Below are positions 39,122 to 50,700 of a stretch of 64,000 nucleotides of DNA, piece after piece; position 1 is the first letter of the stretch; every line of letters starts with the position of its first letter. Source of the DNA: Laetiporus sulphureus 93-53 (Eukaryota > Basidiomycota > Agaricomycetes > Polyporales > Laetiporaceae); the NCBI RefSeq assembly GCF_001632365.1, contig NW_024468552.1, positions 143,593 through 207,592 on the forward strand, written 5' to 3'. The position numbers and the translations under genes are program-made. The notes below the pieces were generated by a model. It saw only the letters and a list, made by a program, of their open reading frames with translations, made no database searches and was not told the DNA's origin.

Positions 39122-40231
39122 ATGTGTTCTCAAATTGGATATATGCATTCGTGTCCGTCTGGTCACGATCTCTCTGCCTTTCGCCCTGCTCTGCATGTTG
39201 CTTTCGCGTATCTCCCACGTCGACGTCTTGGCTTCTCGGCTATGCTATGCCCGCTCTCTTATACCACAGCTTAGTTGTATTCCCCTTTCTCGTGCCAGTT
39301 CATTATGTCTCCGCCTCGTCCTGGAAGAATCGTCTGGTGTATATGTGTATCCTTAAGTCTGCCCCTTCATGTGACGTTGTACAATAGTGAATGAAAAGAA
39401 CATAGTTTATCATGTTCGTGGAGCCGCTTTGAACGTGACGCTGTTGACTAGGGAGGTCCGCTGTTCCTTCGTGACGGGGAATCGATACCCCAGGTGTCAG
39501 TCACGTGCTTGTATTTAATCGACAGGCACTACGCTGAATTGCATGGTCCGTGCGCAGAGTATCAAAAGAAATCTTCCAAAGTTGAGGGTCATTAAAAGAC
39601 AACGCAGGATCGTGGCTCTCAAACAGGATCTCTACAGAGGTCTTTGTTCCATTCATCCAGTCCAGCGCCACGGCTTAGCGCTCAGCATTGCGCGCGCTCA
39701 TCGCGCATCGTACTAAACATTGAACAACACGAGCCATCTTACGGAAATCGCGCTTCATCGCATGCAGCAAGAGGCAGCAAGAAAATGATAATTGAATTGA
39801 ATATTTCAGCCTTGCCCATCAAGTGAGTGATATTGGAAACCCCATTTTGCACCTTTCTTGTGCATTGATTTGCTCTCGTGATTGACTCAGAAGATGATAG
39901 GATGTCTAAGCGGGGTGTCAAAGAAAGTTCACAAGTCTTCATATCGTTCTAGTCGTACGAGTTGGTAGTTTCGTTGCGGTAACAGCGACCTCCAGCAAAA
40001 AGTCGCGCTTTGAGCGAGAGCAATATTTCAGGCCTTCAGGCCTAGAGTAGGTTTGCATCCACGAGCAGCGGTACGCAACCTTGGATGCTCGTCGCCAGAA
40101 ATACCTCGTCTTCATGTACACGCTCCGCACTCAGCAAGGAGGTTTTCGCCCAGGCGCAAACTCCAAAGTGGCGCACGCATCTCCGTCGTCTCAATGTATT
40201 AATCGCCGCACATGCTACGAGTAACGACAGG
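39122..40231. other. Intergenic between WOPR and the acidic-protein gene
   Basis: About 1.1 kb. It contains a hairpin at 39470-39505 (CGTGAC...GTCACG around a GGGG/CCCC stem). Open frames are short and show no family match. Confidence 0.45.
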
Positions 40232-41301
40232 TCACAAGAAAGGATGGCACAGGCAAGCAAGTACCAGACGTTGGGCCTCCTGGAGCACTTTGAATGCCTC
40301 CCCAATCTCCATCTCCATTTCCTCTTCCGCCTCCCAGTCGCGATTGTCCGTCTCCATACCCGAAACCTGCAACCCCGTGCGTAATTCCACTACCGTGCTG
40401 TAATTATCGATTGCCGCAAGGTACGACTCGAGACGCATGTGCCGAATCACGGAAAGGGTCTCTGCCATCTCCACCCTCTCTGCCCATACCTTCACCTTCT
40501 CCTTGCAGCTCGCCTCGGAAAACTCTGGATCCTCCTCAAGTATGCTCATAATCATCGCATTCAAGTCTTCTTCCATTGACTCGTTGCCTTCTTCGATCTC
40601 CAGCAGCCAATCCACGTAGCCATCCTCCGTAAGTCGTGCGCCGTCATTGACCACACTCGCTTCTTCGTCTGCATCCTCGACTTCGCTTGTGTCCTGATCC
40701 GACCCCTCTGCCGTCTCGGCATCTTCGTCGTCGTCTTCCACCACATACTCCGAGTCTTCATCCTCTCCCCCGTCGTCCGAGTCCGAGTGCTCGTCGCTCT
40801 CATCCTCTTTCCCACTGTCCGAGTCGGAGTGTTCGTCACTCTCATCCTAATTTCATTAGTTTTTCTGAGTTTCACCTGCATTCGTCACCCACTTCTGCAT
40901 CAATCATCTCCTCTTCCACCTGCGTCACGCCATCTCGTCCCCTATGTGTTTGTCTCAACACACCTTCAACGTGTTTGCTGGACTTCGATGCCCCGCTCGC
41001 CAATTCCGCGCCCGTACCAGCCAGCATCTCTTCCTGTTGGAACAACGTTAGTCCTCACCAGACCCCGCTAGAGAGAGCGACTCACCAGTCTAGCTATCTG
41101 CCTATTCGTCCTCTCAACCAGGTTCGCATCAAGACGAGCCGCTTCTTGCCGTCGCTGGTCAATGCGTGCAGCGATCTGCTTGTGCTCCAGTGTCGCAATC
41201 ACCTCGGTTGCCTGTCGTGGCTTTGGCGCGCTGGACGTGACGAAGGTCGTCTGTTCCTCTGCGCTTCGAGTTTCGTACACGGCATCTTCTGAGGGGGACA
41301 T
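40232..41301 (-). CDS. Hypothetical acidic protein with DESDEHSDSD repeats
   Basis: I do not recognise this protein. The start is ATG 41301 (MSPSEDAVYETRS). Exon 1 is rich in Gln, Glu and Arg and likely helical (IAARIDQRRQEAARLDANL). A second exon from about 41040 reads EEMLAGTGAELASGASKSS. A short intron (about 49 nt, near 40870-40850) joins to an acidic block with two copies of DESDEHSDSD, then DDDEDAETAEGSD, and a helical C-terminal region (EDGYVDWLLEIEEG, KVWAERVEMAETLSVIRHM). The frame stops at 40232, though a further intron after QEAQRL is possible. Such acidic, low-complexity proteins are often nuclear or chromatin-linked, but that is only a guess. Confidence 0.5.
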
Positions 41302-42663
41302 GATAGTTGCACGCGAGCTGCAATCTTTGCAAGCCAGCTGCTGTTAGCTACTTAGCCACGATACCTTCGGCCTTTTTCTGCACCTCCGCCGCTTGTCCAT
41401 TCATCGCCTCGCGTGCTATCAATTCTCTCGCTGCGCTTCTAGAACGCATATATGAGCTCCACCATTCACCGATAGTTTTCGATGCATTGCGTTGCACCCG
41501 CAGTTGCGCGCAATGTAGCCAAAAGCGACACCGGTCGACAGCTTGTCAATCCTCTTCAAAGCAGTGGCTAGTCAGTGGAGCGGAACCATCTATATCAATC
41601 GTCTCTGATGCGTAACGTTTCAGACGACATCAACTGAAATCCACGCAGACACGAAACCAGCGACTGCTAAGCGCTCAGCGCTCAATGCCGCCATTAATCG
41701 GCGCAGTTCTCCTCGGAGAGCGCAGATCTCAACACTCCCATCAAGACATCAGATGTCTCTACCGCGAGCACAAATCGCGTAGAGCTCTACGTCGAAGAAC
41801 CTCAAATATGCAATTCTGACCCAGAATCATGCCTCGCACGTTCAGCGCAAGACTAGTCAGGTATGCGCATGTCGTGGCGGGTCTCCTTGTGCCTCAGATA
41901 TCCAGTCCAGCAGTGCCGCAAGCGTTAAAATCCCAGAGGGCCGCCGACGTAGTCGCAATGTCCCTCATGGCGATGTCGCAGATGCTCGATTCATAACCTT
42001 GTCGCCAGGCACGCTCACAGCCCCATTCCTGATTGATCTGCAGCGTCGCAGAAAGCCAATCTCGATAGATTGATCCGCGCACCCTTGCAGCTTCCACTGC
42101 TGATGCTCAAATACTCGCCGATCGATGCTCCCCAAGAACACCCACCCACAACTCTCTAGCTACCGCTCGTCGCACGTCATACCTGAATCTTGCACACATG
42201 ATGCACATCGCTCACTCCTTCTCCACCTGTCCCGCACCGTTAAATAGCCGTGCAGAACACTTCCAGCTTCAATGAGGACCGATATGGCATGTCTGGTCCG
42301 CGACGGGCCCGACGTGGACTCTAAGAAACAGTGACCTAGTTTTTACTACATACATCTCCGGTGCAGCACTTGACCACATCATCTAGGTGATTGTCCGCCG
42401 TTGCCTGTAGATATGCGACCCCACCAGTTGAGTCAAAAATGTCCGGGTCTCTAAGCACGTCACGGATGATAAATGAAATTTGCATGTAGTTATAGACCTT
42501 GCGATCAGCATGTCTTTGTGACCTACAGTGAAACAACATTGACCCACCGAAATTGTTTGAGAAGGATCTCAGCGACGCCGACCAACGAACCTGTCTGGTC
42601 CTATCAGTTTGGCATTGTCGTTGTCTCGTTCGAACATGTATTATGTTTTGGCTTCATTATGTA
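41302..42663. other. Intergenic, no gene recognised
   Basis: About 1.4 kb upstream of the acidic-protein gene and of tRNA-Phe. No family match, splice-consistent gene or repeat was seen. Confidence 0.45.
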
Positions 42664-42747
42664 GCCGGGATAGCTCAGCTGGGAGAGCAACAGACTGAAG
42701 ATTTAATTGGCTTCTGGAGGTCCCGTGTTCAATCCACGGTCCTGGCA
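42664..42747 (+). tRNA. tRNA-Phe (anticodon GAA) with a short intron
   Basis: Acceptor stem GCCGGGA/TCCTGGC (one G-U pair, discriminator A), D-arm GCTC/GAGC and T-arm CCGTG-TTCAATC-CACGG. The anticodon stem CAGA/TCTG has a mismatched 27-43 pair. The anticodon GAA is followed after position 37 by an intron of about 11 nt at the canonical site. A T5 run follows at 42752-42756. The anticodon stem is weaker than usual, so a decaying or low-activity copy is possible. Confidence 0.85.
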
Positions 42748-42751
42748 TACC

Positions 42752-42756
42752 CTTTT
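42752..42756 (+). terminator. RNA polymerase III terminator of tRNA-Phe
   Basis: A run of five T bases begins a few nucleotides after the tRNA-Phe 3' end. Confidence 0.5.
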
Positions 42757-42778
42757 TGGTGTACAGCTGAAATTAAGA

Positions 42779-42810
42779 TGGAGGTCCCATGTTCAATTCA
42801 CGCTCGCATT
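42779..42810 (+). pseudogene. Degenerate copy of the tRNA-Phe 3' half
   Basis: The stretch TGGAGGTCCCATGTTCAATT and its continuation match the variable loop and T-arm of the tRNA-Phe 30 nt upstream with a few changes. The T-stem is damaged and no 5' half is present. It looks like a truncated tandem duplication. Confidence 0.65.
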
Positions 42811-44196
42811 TTTCCATTAATTTTAGAGAACATTGATCTGTATTTTCTTCCGTAAAGCCAATTTGTCTATGTCACAATCGTTCAAGTTGAAGACTAGAAT
42901 TCTCATAGCGATAACTTAATAATACCATGTTTTATATTTACCTCTAACATATAGATTGCTAATATGATGCTGCAAAGGCTATCATTACTACCACTAGTAT
43001 GCTGTCGAAGCTGCCTACATATTTCTGATACATAATTACTCTGTGGCTTTGCCTACGACCTGTGATCTCCTTACTGTTGGCATTTGGGCACGGAGCGTGG
43101 ATGCGAGAGGCCCCAGTGCGACCTGCGCCACTGGCATGGGAGAGTAGTAGCATGCATGTATATAATCACTGGAGACATGGAGCCATTTTTCACCATGTAA
43201 AATGCCTTACAAATGGGAACTGGTATTTTATCTTTGTGAAAAGGATTCACCTCCATCACAATTGACATTGCATATTCCAAACTTGGGACTTGATATACCA
43301 TTATAGCAAATCAATATTATCTATTTTATCTATTTTGAGGATACACAACTCCAAACACTGCACAAGGACTATGCCAGCCTAGAGTATCCAATCACAAATT
43401 AGCTCATTGGGCCTCACACTAAAGCATATAGTGGTATATTTGTAGCAGAGCCATATACTCTGTGCAATATTATATGGTTTCTCTTGGGGGTATAGACAAG
43501 ATAAGTCAACTCAGATTTGCAATGGTGACAAGTTAAGTTACAAACTCAAAATATGTAATGGTAATTGCAATTGCACTAGATCCTTTGCACAAAGATAAAA
43601 TACCAGTTCACATTTGTCACACATATTACATGGTGACAAATGCCTCCATGTCTCCAGTGACGGGATGTCTCCAGTGAGGGGCCATCGGTTTGGCCCCGTG
43701 GAGCCATCTTCTAGAGAGCGGGCGACTCCCAAATTCCTGGCCGCGCAGCGGGCTGGCCGGGAAAGTCAACACTTACACAGTTATTTCCATCGGCGTATCC
43801 CCCTATGGCTGACATACATCTGACTGCTTTGTATAAGCGCATGCATTATGGTATAGAGTGAGCAAATGTAAGTACGTTCACATACAGACAAGCCAATTAC
43901 GCAAACTATCCACGAAGTAATCTATCAAACCCGACCATGAAATGCAAGTAGGAGCAGCGAGGGATCCAATCTTTATCCGGAGAATGTGTGTGCGAAGAGA
44001 GGGTCCGGTAATTCTAACTAGCATGAGTACAGTTCTCGGCGAGCAAGTACGATTCATCTAAGAGTCTGAAGCGGAATGCGGCGGAAGCGCATACGTGTAG
44101 GCGTTATGACATACGCGGGAATTCCGCGTAGAACAGGGTTCAGTTTTGAAGGAGCAGTCTAGACTGCCGACAGAGTCCGAGGATAGCGATGTGAAC
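42811..44196. other. AT-rich intergenic block holding a foldback repeat
   Basis: The block from about 42820 to 43620 is clearly richer in A and T than the rest of the window and contains the inverted-repeat element listed separately. No coding sequence is recognised in it. Confidence 0.5.
43167..43659. repeat. Foldback (inverted-repeat) element, MITE-like
   Basis: The left arm starts CACTGGAGACATGGAG at 43167. The right arm, read in reverse complement from 43659, starts with the same bases. The outer 72 nt agree at roughly 65 positions, including a perfect GAACTGGTATTTTATCTTTG block. Weaker similarity continues inward to about 43340 and from about 43480. The centre is AT-rich and non-coding. 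A partial second copy of the tip (TGTCTCCAGTGAGG) lies just outside the right end. I did not find a clear target-site duplication. Confidence 0.75.
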
Positions 44197-47100
44197 TCAG
44201 TATGAGAAGATCATGAACCACGGGTTCAGCACAACCTGTTGGACAAAACAATGAGCTTTGTTGGCGAGCTAAGAGAAGCTGTGAACACTTACGGGATACA
44301 AAATATGGCACCCTACGACGATCCTGCAGTCCAGTCAGCAACCACCCAACACCATCTAGAGGTCGCGACTTACGCCAATGGGAGGATCACTGCCCAATCT
44401 GCCACTACGATTTGCCATCCAGTTGGGATGACCCCCGTCGCGAGTATGATCATCGCGACGACGATAAGCAAGCTCAGCACGAGTGCGATCCAGAAGCGCT
44501 TGAGGATCTTAGGCACCTCGAGCCAGAAGTTCGAGCGCTCGACCTCCTTCTTCGTCGCGCCCCACGTGATATTGTAGGAGAAGAGGTGCGCGAGCAGGGC
44601 TTGCGAGAGATGGATGGAGAGGCCGCCGAAGAAGAAGAAGCTTTGAAGATGACAAAGATCAAGATTTGCGCTCAAGAGGGCTTATAGGCCATGTACAGAG
44701 GTCAGACTCACAAGAAGGGGACCCAAGTGACGTTCTCGAGCAGCGAGTCGAACAGGCTGCGCTGGCCCAGTCGATACTCCAGCAGAGTGAAGCCGAGATT
44801 ACCGGCACCAGGAAACACGACTGTGCAAGCCAACCAGATTTCGAAACTGTGTAGGTAGTAGCCATCGACCTGTATGATCGTGAGACGATAGAACATGTAC
44901 GGGAGGTTCCAACTTACAGTGATGTCCCAGCCAAGGATAAAATAGTTCATTATAGAGAGGACGGCAGAGGCGGCAATACCATCTAATGCAGAGTTAGACA
45001 AGGAACATTATTTCCATTGAGCAAGTGGCTTACAGTAGGAGAACATGTCTACAGACACCGATCAGCGAATTCGCTTACAAGCTTAAACGGCAGACGACGT
45101 ACAGGACAACATGCTGATCTTGTAGTGAAGGGGCGCTGCGGACCATATGAAGATTCGAAGTTGCTTCGTGATAGGGCCCATGCGCCACCAGTCCTTGAGC
45201 GGGTTAAAGATGAGCTCATTGCAGCCTACCAATCCAAAACAGTTGATATTGCGACTCCTTGAAGGAAATGCATATCTTACCGTACGAATATTTCTGCCAG
45301 CGGTTGAGCTCGTCATCACAAGTGAGCGAGACACCCTCCTTGAAGCCGCCCTCAGAGTACGTGGACCACCGGATGATGTACCCCTTTAGCTGCAGGCGCA
45401 GTGCCATATCGAAATCCTCCGACACGTTGACCTCCGACCAGATCTTCTTCACGCCATCTTCTGGATCAATGAACGCCGCGTCTTGCAGCGCCGACCAGCG
45501 CAAGAACGCATTGTGCCCGACAAACGGCGCGACCTCGCCATTCGCACATCCCATAGAGATACACTTGTTGATCCGGCGCGTAAAGTGGGCGATGCCATTT
45601 TCGAAATAGTGGTGAGCAACCTGCATGACGTCCGACTCGTGCTGGATGATCGCGACCTCGGGACACTCGAACAGCTCTCGCGCCGCGTCACGGAAGCAGT
45701 CCTCAGGAACGATCGTGTCCGAGTCGACGATGAGGATGACCTCGCCAACCCGAATGGACTTGCCGTTGCACGCCCAGGGCTTCCACCGCCGCCCGTTCTC
45801 CTCATAGATCTCCTCGATCGCCATGTTCATCGCCTTGTCCTCGAGGCTCTCCTCATTCTCCGACACGCTGCCAGTCGTTCCGTGAGCCGCTGCCTCCTCT
45901 GCCTGGAGTGCGAGCAGATGTTTCTCCAGTTTGAGCGAGAGCGCCAGGCCATAATTCATGTTGGAAGCCTTCTTGAATCGTCCAGCACGCTTGAACCCAT
46001 CAGGCGAGTTATCGTGCGGCGGACGCGCAACCCAACCAATGTTGTGGTCGGCATAGAAGGCAATGCGCTCGGCACGCTCGGCTTCGGAGATGAGCTGGAG
46101 GCCATCATCGTGGACGAAAATGGAGGATGTGCCGCCTTGCCGGGCGTACGTCTGCATTGCCTTCTTGAGCGAATACACAGATGGCGCGCTAGTAGGGTTC
46201 GAGATAGTCAGACTGGATGCTCATTACTGCCGGCACGACGCCGCCACCCATTGAGCCAAACAAACAGCCTCAATCGAGATAGCGACCGAATTTGCAAATC
46301 TATACTAGGGCATATAACGTCGCTGGCTGTTACAGCCTCCGCGATTGACACAACGACTGGATGGAAGGACTTACATTGTTTCCTTAAGGCTCTCTTTGTA
46401 GACCGGAAGCTCGACCGTTATGTGCGGCAAGTTCGAGTCCACCAGCTTGTTCGGAGCAGGAGGCACGGCAGAATAGTATCTCGAATTCTCATGAAATTGC
46501 GCAACCGGTCCGAGCCTGCAGCAGGAGCATATAAGATACACATGATCATGAGTACTGAGTTCGTACTCACACGTAAGAGACGTTGGTGACGATCTGCAAG
46601 GAAAAGAACTGCGATCCAAGTCAGATACCCGCTCTTGTCCCATGATGTAGCACTTACCAGAGAAACGCAGAACAGTAAGGGAGTGGTCACCAACAATGCG
46701 AAGCGAATGTACGTGCCATCCAGCACACATTCTTGAATCAGGGTGTTGATGCCGCTTGCGATAAAGACTGTGCCAATGCTCAGCTCATACTCACTCCAAG
46801 AAGCTCTACCCACGAGGACTCACATATGGAGAACGCTGCCGCAAGTCCACCGTACACCGGGGCAAAGAGACGCACAGGCCGCACTGACGCACCATCAGCG
46901 GTCTTCTCCACGTCATCCTTCGCGGACACCCAGTAATTGAAGAAACCAAGACCACGACTCTTCTTCTTCGGCTTAGCCTTCTCCTGTGTAGCCGCAGAAA
47001 CCTCCTTCTCGTCCATGATCGGCATGGCCTTCTCAGTGAGATTTACGTCCGACGCCGAGGAGGTCGTCGAGGGCACCGCAGAGCTCGCGAGAGAAGTGAA

Positions 47101-47737
47101 GGCAGACCGTTGCTTCCATACAAGCTGGATGAGCTTCTCTTCGAGCTCGCGACACGTAGGAATGATCGTGTCGAGCGAGTACGACCAGACCACTAGGACA
47201 CGCTCATCGCGCTACGGAGGCTCGGGATCAGCCGAGATCGCGATGAACATATTAAAAGTCGCTCACAATGAACGCAGCACACTGTTCCTTGTCCGCACGA
47301 GACAAAAACGGCATGCTCTCCAGAACTTGTATGCGCGTGTCGACGTCGACGAAGATGGCATCCGCATCTTCCTTTCTGTTCGCAACCATCAGTTCTTGGC
47401 TCACTATGGCGCTGATAGAACCGAGACTCACACTGTGGCAAGCGCAGCGTGGATGGCGGCGCTGCGAATCTTGACGGCCACAACGGGGTTGAGGCCCCTG
47501 ACCGCCGCCTCAAACGGCTCGAGATAGTGGTTCTCGTACGGGAATACGCGGAAGTGCCCATTGGCTACACGGAGGCAGACGCCGGCGTGTACATTCTCCT
47601 CCGAGGGCTTGAACCACGCATCGCCTTGGGTCTGTGAATGGTAAGGTGCCGTTAGAGCTGGGTCGATGCAAGAGGTGACGCATACATACCTGCTTGAAGA
47701 TGTGATGAAGCAACGCATCGTACGCATCGTAATCCAT
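44197..47737 (-). CDS. Membrane glycosyltransferase family 2 (processive glycan synthase-like)
   Basis: Predicted plasma-membrane or Golgi polysaccharide synthase of the GT2 superfamily. The start is ATG 47737 (MDYDAYDALLHHIFKQ, then TQGDAWFKPSEENVH after the intron). An N-terminal soluble region precedes two hydrophobic segments. The catalytic part reads ITVELPVYKESLKETM, then VHDDGLQL, then DSDTIVPEDC (metal-binding DxD type), then FVGHNAFLRWSA, then SEDFDMALRLQLKGY (catalytic ED) and ELNRWQKYSYG (in place of a standard QxxRW). C-terminal membrane helices follow (ASAVLSIMNYFILGWD, VVAMIILATGVIPTG). The final small exons give IVVGCHILYP and VVLNPWFMIFSY, ending at 44197. It is not a chitin synthase by motif. 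It resembles fungal GT2 proteins needed for hyphal growth; the product is unknown. Confidence 0.85.
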
Positions 47738-50700
47738 GGCCGCGGAATGGAGCGGGCGACGAGGTACAAGAAGGAGGGTATACGCCTGCTGGTGGCCAAG
47801 CTGAACCAAGGGGCGGTCGGCTTTGCTCTAAATTCGATGGTGACATTATAATAAATCAGCCCAGGGGGAGATGAAGCGCGGGTTGCCATGTTGATCCCAG
47901 AGTAGATCATGGCAGATGGTCAGTGAGAATATGTCAATGAAGGAACAGCGCGCTATGCATGTCCGCGAATTCCGGCGCGGTCTGCAACCGATGTCGGATT
48001 GGGCAGAACAATCTCCACCGCCATGCATCACACCCTGGTCAGGGCATCCTTGTGCAACTTCTTCCGTGACAGAAAGTATGGACACTCCGAAAAGGGAGCT
48101 CGGGACCGATTGTCTGTCATGCCATCTTCCAGGCGGGCGCCGGAGGGTTCCGCGCTGAGCGACGCTCGGGCTCAGACAGCAGCCGCAGGACCGATCTTTG
48201 CAGGATTCGTTTTACCGATGATCGTGCCTTGCGCGATTCTGATAGCAGAAAATGCAGATGTACGGCCTACGTCCGTCAACTCGGGATGTTCGCCGCTATC
48301 AATCTTCCCTTGCTGCCTGTTTCGGGCTGTGAGGGTATATCACTCCAGTCAGCAACAGGCGTCTTTGGAAGGTGATTGACAAAGCTGCCTGGTCACAGAT
48401 TGTTGTAGCGGGTTGCGCACCTGCACCGAGGAAAGTGCTATTAGTCTCGGAAGATGATGAACGCGCAGAACTCTGCCTTTTACATAAGTTACATCCCGGA
48501 CGTGCGTATTACGTATGCGATCAATTTCCGGCTCCGGGCTGAAGCGTGAAGACTTCAGACCATTCACTCGCGGCTCCTCCATCGTCAATCCTTTTAGGAG
48601 CCATGTGCAATAATTCGAGTGAGTTCTTGATCGTGCACCGAAAGTATTCGCTGACCTGACCAGCTTGGTCCATGCAGGTCAAGGCCGCTGGAACCGGGCG
48701 AAAACGGCTAGGACCCTGTCATATAGGCGAGAAATGGTTTCAGCTGTTTCGTTGGTTGACAATATGTCAAATCGCCCGCCAATCCGCGTCGACACAGATA
48801 CAGTTGAGACGTCTATTCGGTAGCGGATCAGGCTAATAATTTGCTGGGGTTTCTCTACCTATTCAAAGCGCAAACTCATATCAAGAATGATTCAGGGCGT
48901 AACTTTCCCGTATATATGCACGAATCGCACGCTTGCTGCTGCATGAGTTCAATAATCAATAATCAATGTCGGAGCATTGCAGACGAGCCGTGCATTCTAG
49001 CATTTTCTAGTGCCTGGATGCTACGGCCAGAGATAACGAAACGCTTGAACTTCGGTGCATTGGTGACAGAACACGTCGATAGCAGCGAAATGGAATTCGA
49101 AACTGATAGTAGATGGGCGGCCACAGACCGCATTATAGACGCTGATTGCGGATGTTTGTATGGGCGGCTAACTAGTATGGTACTAGGCCACAATTATTGT
49201 CAGTACGACGGTTCTCCCTCTCCTGATGCCCATTTTTTTTGCTGCATATTCCGCTTCGGATATACTGCATAGGCACTCTTTAGTTAGTGAACATCCTTTG
49301 TGGGCAGCCAATCCAATATTGCGAACACGTCAACGGAAATGTCCCTGGGTATAGCGCGGACTGACTCATGCAGCCGGCTTTAGAGAGCCTGCACATCATT
49401 CAGGGTCTCCGGTCGCCTATCTCGGGCCATTGCTACATCTCTGGTCTGCCTTTCGAGCGCCATCGCAGCCCACGTCCGGGTCAACGGCCAGACCGCACAC
49501 ATAACGGGTAGTCTGATAGCTTACTTGCGCGGTACTCGCGAACCGGAGTCCGTGACAGACCTGGTAATTGGCAAGCTTGTTCCTGGTACGTCGGGATTGC
49601 GTTGCAGCGGGCGCTGATGGCGGCCAGCCTGTAGCTCTCCGCGAGGCGTCGGTTCCTTGGCATCCCGACGATGTGGAGTGCAGCTGCATCATTTTGGCGG
49701 CGCGATTTCTGAATCCGTGTTGACTTGTGACCGCGAGGTGAATGCATGTGTATCCTTCGTTACTTCGCTGCTGTCACTTTGAAAACTGCAGGACGCTATC
49801 GCTGACAGATATAGACGAATACAATGCAGAACTGTTTCATTCATCCTAGAGTGGTTTAGGGGCCGGTACGTCTTGCAGGGTGTACTCCACGGCGTCCATG
49901 ATAACCGTCACTTCATGCCGCATAAGCTTTATCAATACATGATGTCGGATAGTCGCGCTGTGCTGCTTACAACGTGTTCATCCTGCACGACTCACGTGGA
50001 CGCGCTATACCGGCATTCGCGTCCGTCTTCTATCTACGACGCCTTCGATTGAGACATTGGGCTTCGATATCATCTGTTATGGCTGCTATTCGCATCACAA
50101 GGCCTTGTGTTCGATACCCTCAAAGCTGAATTGTGGTGCGACAATTTTCTCGAACGTTGCGCAGCGACGTACCGATCCTACTGCCAGGGTCTCGCAAGCT
50201 GTCTTCGAATTCGCCTTCTTGCCTTCACAGACATCTTATGTTTGAGTTCGAGGGGGGGAAGTTCTGCCCTAGACCATGTGTTCTCTTGTCCTGGCGATCT
50301 GGAGAGCGACTGCCTTACATAGAAGTAACTCGCTCCTTGCCATAAGTAGCCTCCACTGGCTCGTTACGCATGGCATTGCAGTGTAAGTTATTTCAAGCAT
50401 AACGATTGGAAATTCGACAAGGTTTGCTTATGATATCATCTATTCTTCCTGCTACTAGCCTTCGATTCCAGGTAACGCTGAACGCCCGGTGATTTCGGTG
50501 ACCTCGGTGACATACCGAAACTGTCGGTGATTTAGTACACAGAATCAAATGCAGATTTGTGTCGGTGTTATCAACTTGCGACTTACTGTGCAGTGTGGCC
50601 CACCGGCAGAGCTACCTAGGGATATACGGAAGGCTAATTGTCCAAAAAGCTTGGATTCGGTTGGCAATGTGGTCCTCCGTGGCATGTCGGAGATCTCATT

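Noticed and set aside
39470..39505. Possible tRNA gene
   Set aside because: Only a T-arm-like hairpin is present. No D-arm, anticodon arm or acceptor stem can be drawn.
45483..46589. 368-codon plus-strand frame
   Set aside because: It is the complement of the conserved GT2 catalytic exon. The minus-strand motifs (DxD, ED) explain the open frame.
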